From: Paenibacillus polymyxa | Lineage (GTDB): Bacteria > Bacillota > Bacilli > Paenibacillales > Paenibacillaceae | NCBI RefSeq assembly: GCF_001719045.1 | Contig: NZ_CP015423.1 | Location: 4,215,501 to 4,279,500, forward strand | Length of the DNA: 64,000 nt | Direction: 5' to 3' | Part shown: positions 36,032-43,856 of the stretch, piece after piece | Position numbering within the stretch: position 1 is the first letter of the stretch | How the letters are laid out: each line of letters begins with the position of its first letter | The notes under the pieces: model-generated | Databases searched by the model: none | The model's input: the letters and a program-made list of their open reading frames with translations, nothing else | What the model was told of the DNA's origin: nothing | Made by a program: the position numbers and the translations under genes

Positions 36032-36111
36032 ATTACCCTGCTATACAACTTGTCCTTAGCCATTTGGTGAGGAAGGTTAATTATGTGTTTGTTCAAGCCA
36101 GCAAGTGAATT

Positions 36112-36175
36112 AATCCCCTTAATTGGTCGGGAGAGCTTTTTTCATTGATCAGTTTGAATTTAGAGTAGATATGAA
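36112..36175 (+). repeat. Degenerate copy of a terminator and gene end
   Basis: TTAATTGGTCGGGAGAGCTTTTTT (written here only as a position: 36,119-36,142) matches the 3' part of the terminator at 36,533-36,573, while AATCCCC before it resembles the one at 35,242. Bases 36,148-36,175 repeat 35,516-35,542 with one inserted T. The latter is the 3' end of the 35,332 gene, so this is the scar of a local duplication. Confidence 0.7.
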
Positions 36176-36274
36176 GAATTAGGTGTCGAGATGGTTAGCT
36201 GATATTATTGCTAGAGCTATCGAGCTATATTCCTTTAATAACTGTGATTAACAACGATTAATGACGGAGGAAGA

Positions 36275-36523
36275 ATGAAAAGAAAGTGGTATTTAAGACC
36301 AATGGTCATAATTTTAATGATCCTCATAACTCCACCGATAGGCTATTTGATTGTGTTCTTCAATAAAAAGAAATTTGAACCATCTGAACGCTTAGGCTAT
36401 TTGACAATAGCCACAGTATTCGCTGCCCTATGGTTAACAAAATTTCTACCGAATCCATGGCGAATTCCCGCTATAATAGTTGTTGCACTTATTGGGATGT
36501 TCATATTCAGAAAAAATAAATAG
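36275..36523 (+). CDS. Small membrane protein of unknown function
   Basis: The 82-residue product has a hydrophobic segment (MVIILMILITPPIGYLIVFF), a basic loop (NKKKFEPSERLG), two further hydrophobic segments and a basic end (FRKNK). GACGGAGGAAG precedes ATG. It has no recognised family. It is the last gene of the cassette that follows the quorum-sensing pair. Confidence 0.65.
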   Translation: MKRKWYLRPMVIILMILITPPIGYLIVFFNKKKFEPSERLGYLTIATVFAALWLTKFLPNPWRIPAIIVVALIGMFIFRKNK

Positions 36524-36532
36524 TCGAGTAAT

Positions 36533-36573
36533 AAAAAAGCTCTGCAAACCTTAATTGGTCGGCAGAGCTTTTT
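36533..36573 (+). terminator. Terminator of the small membrane protein gene
   Basis: AAAAAAGCTCTGC (36,533-36,545) pairs with GCAGAGCTTTTT (36,562-36,573). The loop CCTTAATTGGTCG resembles those of the hairpins at 35,242 and 36,112. Confidence 0.85.
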
Positions 36574-36718
36574 AATTAAAGAAATTGTTTACAGACGGAC
36601 ATTCAAGGTCCTATGAATCCACTTTTTAAATGTTCGATGAAAATAAAGTTTTGATAACTACAACAAAAGAAACAATGGTAGCCTAGGACGGGAAAATAGA
36701 GCCCTAGACTATCGCTAT

Positions 36719-36753
36719 TTCAATGAACTAACGTTTCCCGTTAGTTCATTGAA
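36719..36753. repeat. Perfect 15-bp inverted repeat
   Basis: TTCAATGAACTAACG and its exact complement CGTTAGTTCATTGAA are separated by five bases. No T-run follows on either strand. It lies 40 bases past the merR stop. It may be a dispersed intergenic palindrome or a transcript-stabilising hairpin. Confidence 0.8.
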
Positions 36754-36793
36754 TTCTGTTGACATCGTATATGCTGGTGGTGAACCAGCTCTT

Positions 36794-37201
36794 CTACATT
36801 ACTATATCGTCTTTCGTAAGTTTTTGGTACAGGGCTATCTTCTCGTTGGCAAGGGAAATCATGCACTCAAGTTCCTGCCGCTTGGATTCCAGTTCCACCA
36901 GATGCTTTTCCAGAATTTCTATCCGTATGTGTAAGGCAGGAGTAAAATTAGCAACTTCTTCCCCTTTTTGAATTTTATCCAGTACACATCCGTCACGAGT
37001 AAATTCCGTAATCTCCTCAAGCGACAATCCCAATTTTTTTAATCTAATTAAACATTGTATATATGAAACCTCACTTTCGGTATAAATGCGTGTCCTTCCA
37101 TTTCTTCGATTTGGTTCCTGTAGCACTCCAATTTTTTCATAATAGCGAATCGTATAAGGAGTTAGCCCCGTTCTTTCTGATACTTGACTTATAGTAAGCA
37201 T
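36794..37201 (-). CDS. MerR-family transcriptional regulator
   Basis: The 135-residue protein has the MerR winged helix-turn-helix (MLTISQVSERTGLTPYTIRYYEKIGVL) followed by RRNGRTRIYTESEVSYIQCLIRLKKLGLSLEEI, and a long dimerisation helix (about residues 75-125). The single Cys of TRDGCVLDK lies in the sensor-proximal region. It is divergent from the metallo-hydrolase gene, whose promoter it probably controls. Relatives respond to aldehydes, thiols or drugs; the inducer here is unknown. Confidence 0.9.
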   Translation of the reverse strand: MLTISQVSERTGLTPYTIRYYEKIGVLQEPNRRNGRTRIYTESEVSYIQCLIRLKKLGLSLEEITEFTRDGCVLDKIQKGEEVANFTPALHIRIEILEKHLVELESKRQELECMISLANEKIALYQKLTKDDIVM

Positions 37202-37322
37202 TGTTTTTTTGTCACTCCCTTTTTCTAAACCAAAATTTAAAACTATTATACATCTTTAAGTCAACTCGAAGTCGATATTTGCACCTCAAACTTCATTTCA
37301 AAAATTTGTGCTTGATTTCTAG

Positions 37323-37353
37323 TTGACTCTAACTTGTAAGCTAAAGTTGCTAA
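37323..37353 (+). promoter_or_regulatory. Candidate MerR-type promoter with long spacer
   Basis: TTGACT (37,323-37,328) is followed after 19 bases by TGCTAA. The spacer contains the dyad AACTT-N8-AAGTT. Overlong spacers with a central dyad are the hallmark of MerR-activated promoters. The -10 match is weak. Confidence 0.5.
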
Positions 37354-37429
37354 TTAATATACATGAAACATAAAAAAACTAAAGATAAAAGGAAATGGTG
37401 TCAAACTTATTTTGATGGAGGCATAAACA

Positions 37430-38374
37430 TTGAACAACAATTATTTCACGATTCAACAAGCAGCGGAAGGTATCTGGGGTGCTATTTCGGTACCTGGTAG
37501 TGGTTCGCTGGGGAATGCAGCAATTATTGACATTGGGGATTTGACCGTTGTTGTGGACACAACCAACCTACCGCATTCTGGTGCTTTGTTACGTCAAACC
37601 GCAGAACAATTAACGAATAAACCAATTAAATATGTGATCAATACTCATTTCCATGGAGATCATGTCAACGGCAATCAGGAATTCATGGAAAGTGATTTTA
37701 TATCTACCGTTTGGACAAGAGATTTGCTATCTGAAATGGGTGAAGTGAATATTGATCTAATGCAACAAAACATTCAGAAGTTAATAAATAGCCTACATCA
37801 AGTACGTTCACAAGAAAAAAATCCGCACATGTTAACCGAAATCGGCTATGATCTTTCCGTGCAGAGAGCCTTGTATGATGCTATCCCTTCCCTTCGTAGG
37901 GTGATACCCACGATAACTTTTGACGATAAACTAGTTATAAAAGGAGCAAAACGCACTGTCGAAGTTTTATCCTACGGAGGCGGCCATTCTTTAAGCGATG
38001 CCGTTATTTACGTGCCTGAAGAACGAACCTTGATTGCTGGTGATTTAATAACCAACAAGACGATTCCGGTCATGCCATACGGTAATCCCTACGCTTGGAT
38101 ACGCATCCTTAGACGCATTCAAAGAGATCTGAAGGTAGATACTGTCATTCCCGGGCATGGAGATGTGTCCACTCCAGATAGAATCCTAGATGTCATTCGC
38201 TTTTTAGAAAAAATGATCGCTTATGTGTCTGAAGCTGCGACGAGCGGAAAACCAGAGTCTTACTGGTTAAATGAAGGTGTATTAAATGGCTATGAAGATT
38301 GGCATCTAGCTCAGTATTTCAGATGGAATTTTCGCTGGCTCTTCAATACAATGCTTGTTCAAAATAATAGATGA
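37430..38374 (+). CDS. Metallo-beta-lactamase-fold hydrolase
   Basis: The 314-residue protein has the metal motif THFHGDHVNG (HxHxDH, about residues 72-81), later VLSYGGGHSLSDAVIYVPEERTLIAGDL and VIPGHGDVS, which supply the remaining ligands. It has no signal peptide, so it acts in the cytoplasm. The start is TTG 37,430 with GGAGG upstream. Control by the divergent MerR protein suggests a role in detoxification, for example of a thioester or lactone. The substrate is not known. Confidence 0.88.
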   Translation: MNNNYFTIQQAAEGIWGAISVPGSGSLGNAAIIDIGDLTVVVDTTNLPHSGALLRQTAEQLTNKPIKYVINTHFHGDHVNGNQEFMESDFISTVWTRDLLSEMGEVNIDLMQQNIQKLINSLHQVRSQEKNPHMLTEIGYDLSVQRALYDAIPSLRRVIPTITFDDKLVIKGAKRTVEVLSYGGGHSLSDAVIYVPEERTLIAGDLITNKTIPVMPYGNPYAWIRILRRIQRDLKVDTVIPGHGDVSTPDRILDVIRFLEKMIAYVSEAATSGKPESYWLNEGVLNGYEDWHLAQYFRWNFRWLFNTMLVQNNR

Positions 38375-38889
38375 GACACAACTAGCACTCCCTTTAACTC
38401 CACCAGATTCACAAGGCCAGTTCTGAATGTCAACCCGGCAGCACGTTTGGGTATTTTCAAACGTAATTGGCAGTCTGCTTGTTAGGTTAACCTGCCACGT
38501 TAGCTTAACATCGCCGTTCAGTCTACAACTTTTCAGCAGGTTGCCGTAATATGTTAGATCTGGAGATAAAGACGCGGAGGTGTACAGAAAGCTTAAAAGT
38601 TAGTTGCTTGCTTTAGAGCAAAATAACTATATTATGGGGCCGGATAAGTCTACACTACGAGATATCGTCATTCTGGAGAGTTGGAGCGGGATAGAGCATA
38701 CCTATGCCGCCAAGAGAAGGTGAGATATTTTAGAAAATTAAATTCTCAGAAATATCATTGCTACTTGTATACCCCATTATACAATTGTAAGGAAGTTGTT
38801 GATTAGAATGAATTATGTCGGGGGCAAAAAAACTTATGCATCAAGGGCTTCTATGATTAGACGCCCTGTTTGACCACATAGCGTAAAAC
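38375..38889. other. Intergenic region, possible decayed gene
   Basis: No intact gene is seen. Bases 38,553-38,723 read as two joined open pieces with a single TAG at 38,601, with products LRSGDKDAEVYRKLKS and then LLALEQNNYIMGPDKSTLRD...YAAKRR. They have no start signal or recognised family. A short hairpin AGGGC-x-TCTA/TAGA-x-GCCCT lies near 38,848-38,870. Confidence 0.35.
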
Positions 38890-38928
38890 AAAAGGCTGAT
38901 TATGAACACTCTCATAATCAGCCTTTTA
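38890..38928. terminator. Perfect 16-bp symmetric terminator
   Basis: AAAAGGCTGATTATGA and TCATAATCAGCCTTTT flank six bases. It can act on either strand. Confidence 0.85.
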
Positions 38929-39004
38929 TAATGATCCAAATTGCAGTGTTATATATAGATTTACGCATGATCTATAAGGTTTTTTCGTTTCATTACGTTT
39001 AAAA

Positions 39005-39041
39005 TGAAAGCGTTGACATGGATTTCAACCCACTATATACT
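39005..39041 (+). promoter_or_regulatory. Sigma-A promoter overlapped by a CcpA cre site
   Basis: TTGACA (39,013-39,018), a 17-base spacer and TATACT (39,036-39,041) form a near-consensus promoter. TGAAAGCGTTGACA (39,005-39,018) matches the cre consensus TGWAANCGNTNWCA at every position and covers the -35. CcpA bound there would block transcription when good carbon sources are present. Confidence 0.88.
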
Positions 39042-39047
39042 TAGCTT

Positions 39048-39156
39048 AATTAAATGAATAGCACTAGGATTGTTACTGTTACGCAGGCAAAACCTAAGGA
39101 ACAAAATGTTAAGATCTAAGGATCTTATGTATTTTGTTATACTTAGGTTTTTTTGT
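39048..39156 (+). ncRNA. Terminated leader or small RNA upstream of the araC-type gene
   Basis: Transcription from the promoter at 39,013-39,041 would start near 39,048. It would meet a long imperfect hairpin (AACCTAAG at 39,091 pairing with CTTAGGTT at 39,142, with inner stems ACAAAAT/ATTTTGT and AAGATC/GATCTT) ending in seven T residues. The product would be an RNA of about 108 bases. It is either an attenuator in front of the regulator gene or a free-standing CcpA-controlled small RNA. Confidence 0.55.
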
Positions 39157-39252
39157 TTATAGAGAGAGGAAGGTTAAATACAAGTGGTTTCGGCACTTTG
39201 CTGAAGCCATTTTCTTCTATTTATGAGTTCACATCTGAGAGGAGCGACAAAC

Positions 39253-40134
39253 TTGGAATACAAATATGAGCTGGTCCAGGCAGACAATCATTTTCCGTTA
39301 AAAATTATAGTTCATTCCTCCAATGAACCAGCGTACATACCTAGGCATTGGCACGATAGCATTGAAATATCCTATGTGCTTTCAGGAAAAATCGATAATA
39401 TCTATATTGATGGCGCGAGTTATAGCTCCAAAGAAGGAGATATTGTGCTCATTAATTCGAATGCTATTCATTCCTTCTCTGTGGCTAAGGGAAAAGGGAG
39501 AGAGGCTATAACCGTTCTGATTCCTTCTGAATTTATTAGAGCAAATGTTAACGGCAGTAATCCCATCTCATTTGACTGTATTTCCATTTTCGAAACTAAC
39601 GAGCAGAGATTACAGCATTTTGCGGAGTTGCGTGATTTGTTAAACACCTTATTTGTGGCTTATCTCAACCGGCATAATGACTCTTTAGCACATATCCATT
39701 TAACATCACTATCTTATAAACTGGTGTATCTGTTATTAATGCATTTTACAATGGATCATGAATCTATCCGCGGCTTTAAATCCGATAAATATTTGGAGCG
39801 GCTGACGTTGATAACCGATTATATCAAAAAGAATTACGATCAAAGTTTATCCTTGGATTCGATAGCTCAGGTTTTTGGGTTGTCTCCCGAATATTTGTCC
39901 CGTTTTTTTGTGAAGCATGTAGGGATGACCCTATTTCAATATATCAATGCCATCCGTCTGGAGAGATCTTTTCGAGTTCTCATGAATACGGATCATTCCA
40001 TCATACAAATTGCGCTGGAGCATGGATTTCCGAACGAGAAGTCTTTTGCTAGGGTATTTAAAAAGGTTTATCAGGCAACACCGCATCAATATCGAAAAGA
40101 GAACAAGAGGTATTCTGGAGCAAGGAGTCAGTAA
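39253..40134 (+). CDS. AraC-family regulator with cupin sensor domain
   Basis: About 293 residues from TTG 39,253, chosen because GAGAGGAG lies eight bases upstream; ATG 39,223 has no ribosome site. The N-terminal cupin (IPRHWHDSIEISYVLSGKIDNIYIDG...EGDIVLINSNAIHSF) is the type that binds sugars. The C-terminal 100 residues have the two AraC helix-turn-helix motifs (SLDSIAQVFGLSPEYLSRFFVKHVGMTLFQYI and IIQIALEHGFPNEKSFARVFKKVYQATPHQYR). It probably controls the secreted esterase that follows. Confidence 0.88.
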   Translation: MEYKYELVQADNHFPLKIIVHSSNEPAYIPRHWHDSIEISYVLSGKIDNIYIDGASYSSKEGDIVLINSNAIHSFSVAKGKGREAITVLIPSEFIRANVNGSNPISFDCISIFETNEQRLQHFAELRDLLNTLFVAYLNRHNDSLAHIHLTSLSYKLVYLLLMHFTMDHESIRGFKSDKYLERLTLITDYIKKNYDQSLSLDSIAQVFGLSPEYLSRFFVKHVGMTLFQYINAIRLERSFRVLMNTDHSIIQIALEHGFPNEKSFARVFKKVYQATPHQYRKENKRYSGARSQ

Positions 40135-40195
40135 TTGACCTGAAATAGGCTAATAAAAGACAGGATACAAATAAAAAAATCATTAAAATAAATAA

Positions 40196-40209
40196 TGTAA
40201 GCGTTTTAT
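40196..40209 (+). promoter_or_regulatory. cre-like site before the esterase gene
   Basis: TGTAAGCGTTTTAT matches the cre consensus except at the last two positions. It lies 26 bases before the esterase ATG, so CcpA repression of this gene is plausible. Confidence 0.4.
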
Positions 40210-40234
40210 TAATGGACCCGGGAGGTAAGACATC

Positions 40235-41563
40235 ATGCTTAAACGGTTTCAAAAGGCTGCTAAAACAACTATGTTATTCACTTTAGCTATCGGTACGACC
40301 CTTGCTTTCAATTCCGGTGCATGGGCCAAGGATGTAAAGATACAGTCCACCTCGTACCGGACGGTTGCGGAGGTTAAGGATTGGGGAGCAGCCATTACGA
40401 AGATCATTGTTAACCTGGGTAAGCCAGTACCTAAAGATGCGATAACAAAGGATACATTTAAGGTGCATGTGGGAAGAAGCGACAATAGACTGGTAAATCC
40501 CTTTATTGAGAGTGGCAACCGGAAAGTCACCAAGGCCTATGTATCGGACAAAAGTGGCAACCCTGTAAATAAAACCGGAAGCTACGTTGTATTAGAAATG
40601 GAAGTCGGCCCAGCCTTAACACTAAGCTCAGCTATTCATTATGATGCGGCAGGTTCCGGGTTTAACGCATGGAATGATAACAAATACACAATCACGCAGC
40701 AAAAAGCCATTAAAACCACATCCGGAACGATTTCCGACTTGAAAATTGATACTTCCGCAGGTCAGATACGGAAGCTAGTTGATCAATTTGCAACCGGCAA
40801 AGCTACTTTTGACGGGATTACTTTAACCTATGCGGACTATGCACCGCCAAAAGACAAAGTGAAAAACCCCTTGGTGATCTGGCTGCATGGTATGGGTGAG
40901 GGAGGTACAGATCCGACGATTCCGATTTCCGGAAATAATGCAGCGAATTTTGCATCTAAAGATATTCAATCCTATTTTGAAGGGGCTTATGTGCTGGCAC
41001 CTCAGACTCCAACCTACTGGATGGATGGTTTTACAGGCTTCGGAGACGGCACCTCCAAATACGAGCAAGCATTGATGTCCTTAATTAAGGAGTACGTGGC
41101 CAAGAACAAAGACATTGATACAAATCGAATTTACATTGGCGGAGACTCCAACGGCGGTTACATGACTATGCTGATGATCCGTGATTATAAAGACTATTTT
41201 GCAGCCGCTGTGGTGGCCTGTGAAGCCTTGAAGGACAGCCTTATAACCGATGAACAGATTAACGAAATGAAGGACCTGCCGATCTGGTTTGTGGCTGCCA
41301 AAACCGACACCGTGGTTCCGCCCAACGATTATACGGTTCCGACCTACAACCGTTTAGTGAATGCTGGAGCAAAGGATGTTCATATGTCGTTATTTGATAA
41401 CGTAGTAGATACCTCTGGTTTGTACAAAAAGAGCGACCAAACACCGTATGAATACAATGGCCACTGGTCTTGGATTTACATTTATAACAACGAAGTATCG
41501 AAGGTGATTAACGGAAAGAAAATAACGATGATGCAATGGCTAGCCTCCAAAACATTGGACTGA
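40235..41563 (+). CDS. Secreted alpha/beta-hydrolase (esterase or peptidase)
   Basis: The 442-residue protein has a signal peptide cut after SGAWA. An N-terminal beta domain of about 170 residues is followed by an alpha/beta-hydrolase: LVIWLHGMGEGGTDP (oxyanion region), IYIGGDSNGGYMTMLM with the nucleophile Ser, WFVAAKTDTVVPPND with the acid, and YNGHWSWIY with the His. The layout resembles secreted prolyl-oligopeptidase-like esterases that act on polysaccharide or polyester substrates. GGGAGG precedes ATG. The adjacent AraC regulator and cre sites suggest carbohydrate-linked use. Confidence 0.82.
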   Translation: MLKRFQKAAKTTMLFTLAIGTTLAFNSGAWAKDVKIQSTSYRTVAEVKDWGAAITKIIVNLGKPVPKDAITKDTFKVHVGRSDNRLVNPFIESGNRKVTKAYVSDKSGNPVNKTGSYVVLEMEVGPALTLSSAIHYDAAGSGFNAWNDNKYTITQQKAIKTTSGTISDLKIDTSAGQIRKLVDQFATGKATFDGITLTYADYAPPKDKVKNPLVIWLHGMGEGGTDPTIPISGNNAANFASKDIQSYFEGAYVLAPQTPTYWMDGFTGFGDGTSKYEQALMSLIKEYVAKNKDIDTNRIYIGGDSNGGYMTMLMIRDYKDYFAAAVVACEALKDSLITDEQINEMKDLPIWFVAAKTDTVVPPNDYTVPTYNRLVNAGAKDVHMSLFDNVVDTSGLYKKSDQTPYEYNGHWSWIYIYNNEVSKVINGKKITMMQWLASKTLD

Positions 41564-41720
41564 AAGGTACAGCTAGCAAATGAAAATAGCAATATGATGT
41601 AATAGGCTTCTTTAAAGTTCAAGCCAGCTATACCGTACATTCTCTGAGCCATTCGTTAATAACACATTATCGCTCGGAGAATTATCAGTTCCTTATTGGG
41701 TTTTCGCAAAACCCTTATGT

Positions 41721-41757
41721 ATAAAACTCCGTCAACAAATAATTGACGGAGTTTTAT
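41721..41757. terminator. Bidirectional terminator
   Basis: ATAAAACTCCGTCAA and its complement TTGACGGAGTTTTAT flank seven bases. It lies between the convergent esterase and deacetylase genes and serves both. Confidence 0.88.
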
Positions 41758-41766
41758 TGCTCTCTT

Positions 41767-42555
41767 TTACTTATTCACTTCAATGAGCCCATCCGGTTTT
41801 TCCCGATTAGAGAGCAATTCGGATACCGTAACGAAGGTAAACCCTTTCTTCTTGAGCTCTGGTAAAATGATTTTCAGGGCTTCGACGGTTTGCGTACTTT
41901 GATGTACATAATCGTGCATCAGGACAATGTCCCCATTACGGGCGTTGCGAAGCACCCTATTAGCGATACGGTGTACACCTGGTTTTCGCCAATCCAGGGT
42001 GTCCTGATGCCAGGACCATAAAATAATTTTCAACCCCTTTTCCTTGGAAAGCTTGACGAGCGAATCAGTGTAGGAGCCGCCGGGGGGTCTAAAAAGATGG
42101 GTTCCTGCACCAGTTGCTTGAACGATGCTCGCTTGGCCTTGATCCAATTCTGACAGAGCTTTGTTACGGGAAATATACTGAAAAGATGAATGATAAAAGG
42201 TATGATTGCCCACTTCATGCCCTTCTGCTCGTTCTCGTTTCACAATATCAGGAAGCTTTTCTACACGGCTGCCGACGACAAAAAAGGTTGCTTTAGCATT
42301 GTACTCTTTAAGCAAATCCAAAATGGCAGGCGTATTGCTTTCGTCCGGTCCGTCATCGAATGTGAGAGCGATAAGCTTACGATGGGTAGGAACTTCCCAC
42401 ACAATGTCGCCCCGTTCTTCGTAATAGGCCCTTCCCTTTGTAGGAGTGGGGGAGGCGTATGATGAGGCTTGTGCATTGGTAGATGGAGTGGGACAAGAGC
42501 TGATACACAGTAAAGAAACAGCAATTCCAGCGCACAGCAAACGGTTATATTTCAT
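41767..42555 (-). CDS. Polysaccharide deacetylase, probable lipoprotein
   Basis: The 262-residue NodB-domain protein has the motifs LIALTFDDGPDE (catalytic Asp and metal Asp), GNHTFYHSS (metal His pair), RPPGGSY and LMHDYVH. It is a family that de-N-acetylates peptidoglycan, chitin or cellular polysaccharides. The N-terminus has a hydrophobic core followed by ISSC, a plausible lipobox, so the protein is likely anchored outside the membrane. A Ser/Pro/Thr-rich linker follows. Confidence 0.88.
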   Translation of the reverse strand: MKYNRLLCAGIAVSLLCISSCPTPSTNAQASSYASPTPTKGRAYYEERGDIVWEVPTHRKLIALTFDDGPDESNTPAILDLLKEYNAKATFFVVGSRVEKLPDIVKRERAEGHEVGNHTFYHSSFQYISRNKALSELDQGQASIVQATGAGTHLFRPPGGSYTDSLVKLSKEKGLKIILWSWHQDTLDWRKPGVHRIANRVLRNARNGDIVLMHDYVHQSTQTVEALKIILPELKKKGFTFVTVSELLSNREKPDGLIEVNK

Positions 42556-42926
42556 AAGGCTTCTTCTCCGTTCTAACGTATTCTCACATTAGCTTGCCAA
42601 GAAGAAGCGTATACCATTCCTCGTTTCTGAAATTCATCCATTCCAATCACTTAAAATTAGATATAATTGCTTCTTCAGCAATGCGCAGATTGCGGAGTTA
42701 TACTGAAAAAGAGTGATAGCTTGCTTGTTGATAACATCCCGTACCCATGTTAAGTTGTACATATCCATCCTTGGTTTCAATGTGCAGTTGAGGTAGGTCA
42801 TTGTCCAGTTCGTGAGAGTCTTAATCTGACGAAAAATGAAGAGGTCGGCGGGACAAGCCGCAAAAGCTGGTCTGAAGTCAAGGAGCTGCGACTCGTTCCT
42901 GAACTTCGAACAGGAGATGAGACGGG

Positions 42927-43301
42927 ATGCAAACAAATGAAAAAGAGTTGCAAGCTATTAGTCTAACGTTAGAAGCGGGCGAACACATCCGATCATGTAT
43001 GGGGTGTACGTATGATTTGCAACAGAGCTCCCAGAAGATATCGCATCATGGAATGCTGGCAGTGACATCCCAACGAATCATCTTTTATTCCTGCACTATG
43101 GGTACTCCTTGGGTCAAGTTCATCAATTATCACCATATTTCACTGGCTAAGCTGGATAAGGGTTTGTCGGATTCTAGGGGGAACATCACGCTGATCAATC
43201 AGGGTGTGAACGAGGTGTTCACCCACCTGTCGAGTGGAGATTGTATAGAAAGGTTTATAGCTGTACTAGAGCAAGAAGCAGGTATCTCTTGTGAGAACTA
43301 A
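42927..43301 (+). CDS. Small PH-like domain protein
   Basis: The 124-residue product has the strand pattern of bacterial PH-like (YokE/YvbH) domains: ISHHGMLAVTSQRIIFYSCTMGTPWVKFINYHHISLAKLDKG, then NITLINQGVNEVFTHLSSGDCIERFIAVLEQ. In this family LxVTxxRIIF is the central hairpin. It has no membrane segment. AGGAGATGAGACGGG precedes ATG. The molecular role is not known. Confidence 0.65.
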   Translation: MQTNEKELQAISLTLEAGEHIRSCMGCTYDLQQSSQKISHHGMLAVTSQRIIFYSCTMGTPWVKFINYHHISLAKLDKGLSDSRGNITLINQGVNEVFTHLSSGDCIERFIAVLEQEAGISCEN

Positions 43302-43323
43302 TGATTATGAAAAACAAATAACT

Positions 43324-43381
43324 AAAACCTCCAACTTCGTAATGTGCCAAGAAGGCCCCTTACAGAATTTGGAGGTTTTTT
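43324..43381 (+). terminator. Terminator with long loop
   Basis: AAAACCTCCAA (43,324-43,334) pairs with TTGGAGGTTTTT (43,369-43,380). It follows the PH-like gene. Confidence 0.65.
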
Positions 43382-43412
43382 GTCTTTTAATTAGAGAGAT
43401 GTGGATCGAGCG

Positions 43413-43733
43413 TCAGCTCAACAGAGTTATAACCAATAAATTATATAACACCAACGGCAGAATGACATTGTTGTAGGCATAGGAGCGATCAGGCGTGGTG
43501 GTGCCCGGCAAGGGGGAGTGATATTGCTGAGGGACTCTTAAATACAAATGATCCGCATCGATGTGTATAATCGTTCCTTCATATACTTGATGATCCATCG
43601 TTTGCACCCTAACCGTGTGATTCATGTAGGGGCTTAATTGATAATGCAAATGATCGCGGATATTTTTGAGTTCCGCCTGTAATTCCGGTCTAGCTTGATA
43701 TAATGTTTGCGGACTGACGGTGTTGTATGGCAT
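43413..43733 (-). CDS. Protein of unknown function with a possible Sm-like strand region
   Basis: The 106-residue product starts MPYNTVSPQTLYQARPELQAEL, continues with NHTVRVQTMDHQVYEGTIIHIDADHLYLRVP, which has the strand spacing of an Sm-like barrel, and ends in a hydrophobic NNVILPLVLYNLLVITLL. On the minus strand AGGCGAATGCC lies before ATG, with no strong ribosome site. Similar short proteins are common in spore formers, but I do not recognise a named family. Confidence 0.6.
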   Translation of the reverse strand: MPYNTVSPQTLYQARPELQAELKNIRDHLHYQLSPYMNHTVRVQTMDHQVYEGTIIHIDADHLYLRVPQQYHSPLPGTTTPDRSYAYNNVILPLVLYNLLVITLLS

Positions 43734-43856
43734 TCGCCTCTAACCTCCATACCCTGTAATGATGCATTATATGCAGGAGTCTATGTCCTTGTGCTTATAC
43801 CTATAGAGAGTTGCTTTTACAAAATGAAAAAACATTAACATTTTACTCCAGTCCAC

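Noticed and set aside
42634..42936. 100-residue minus-strand frame before the PH-like gene
   Set aside because: No ribosome site, no recognisable pattern, and overlaps the upstream region of the gene at 42,927.
43816..43846. Pho box before the ugp-like operon
   Set aside because: TTTACA and TTAACA occur, but 19 bases apart, not at the 11-base period of Bacillus PhoP sites.
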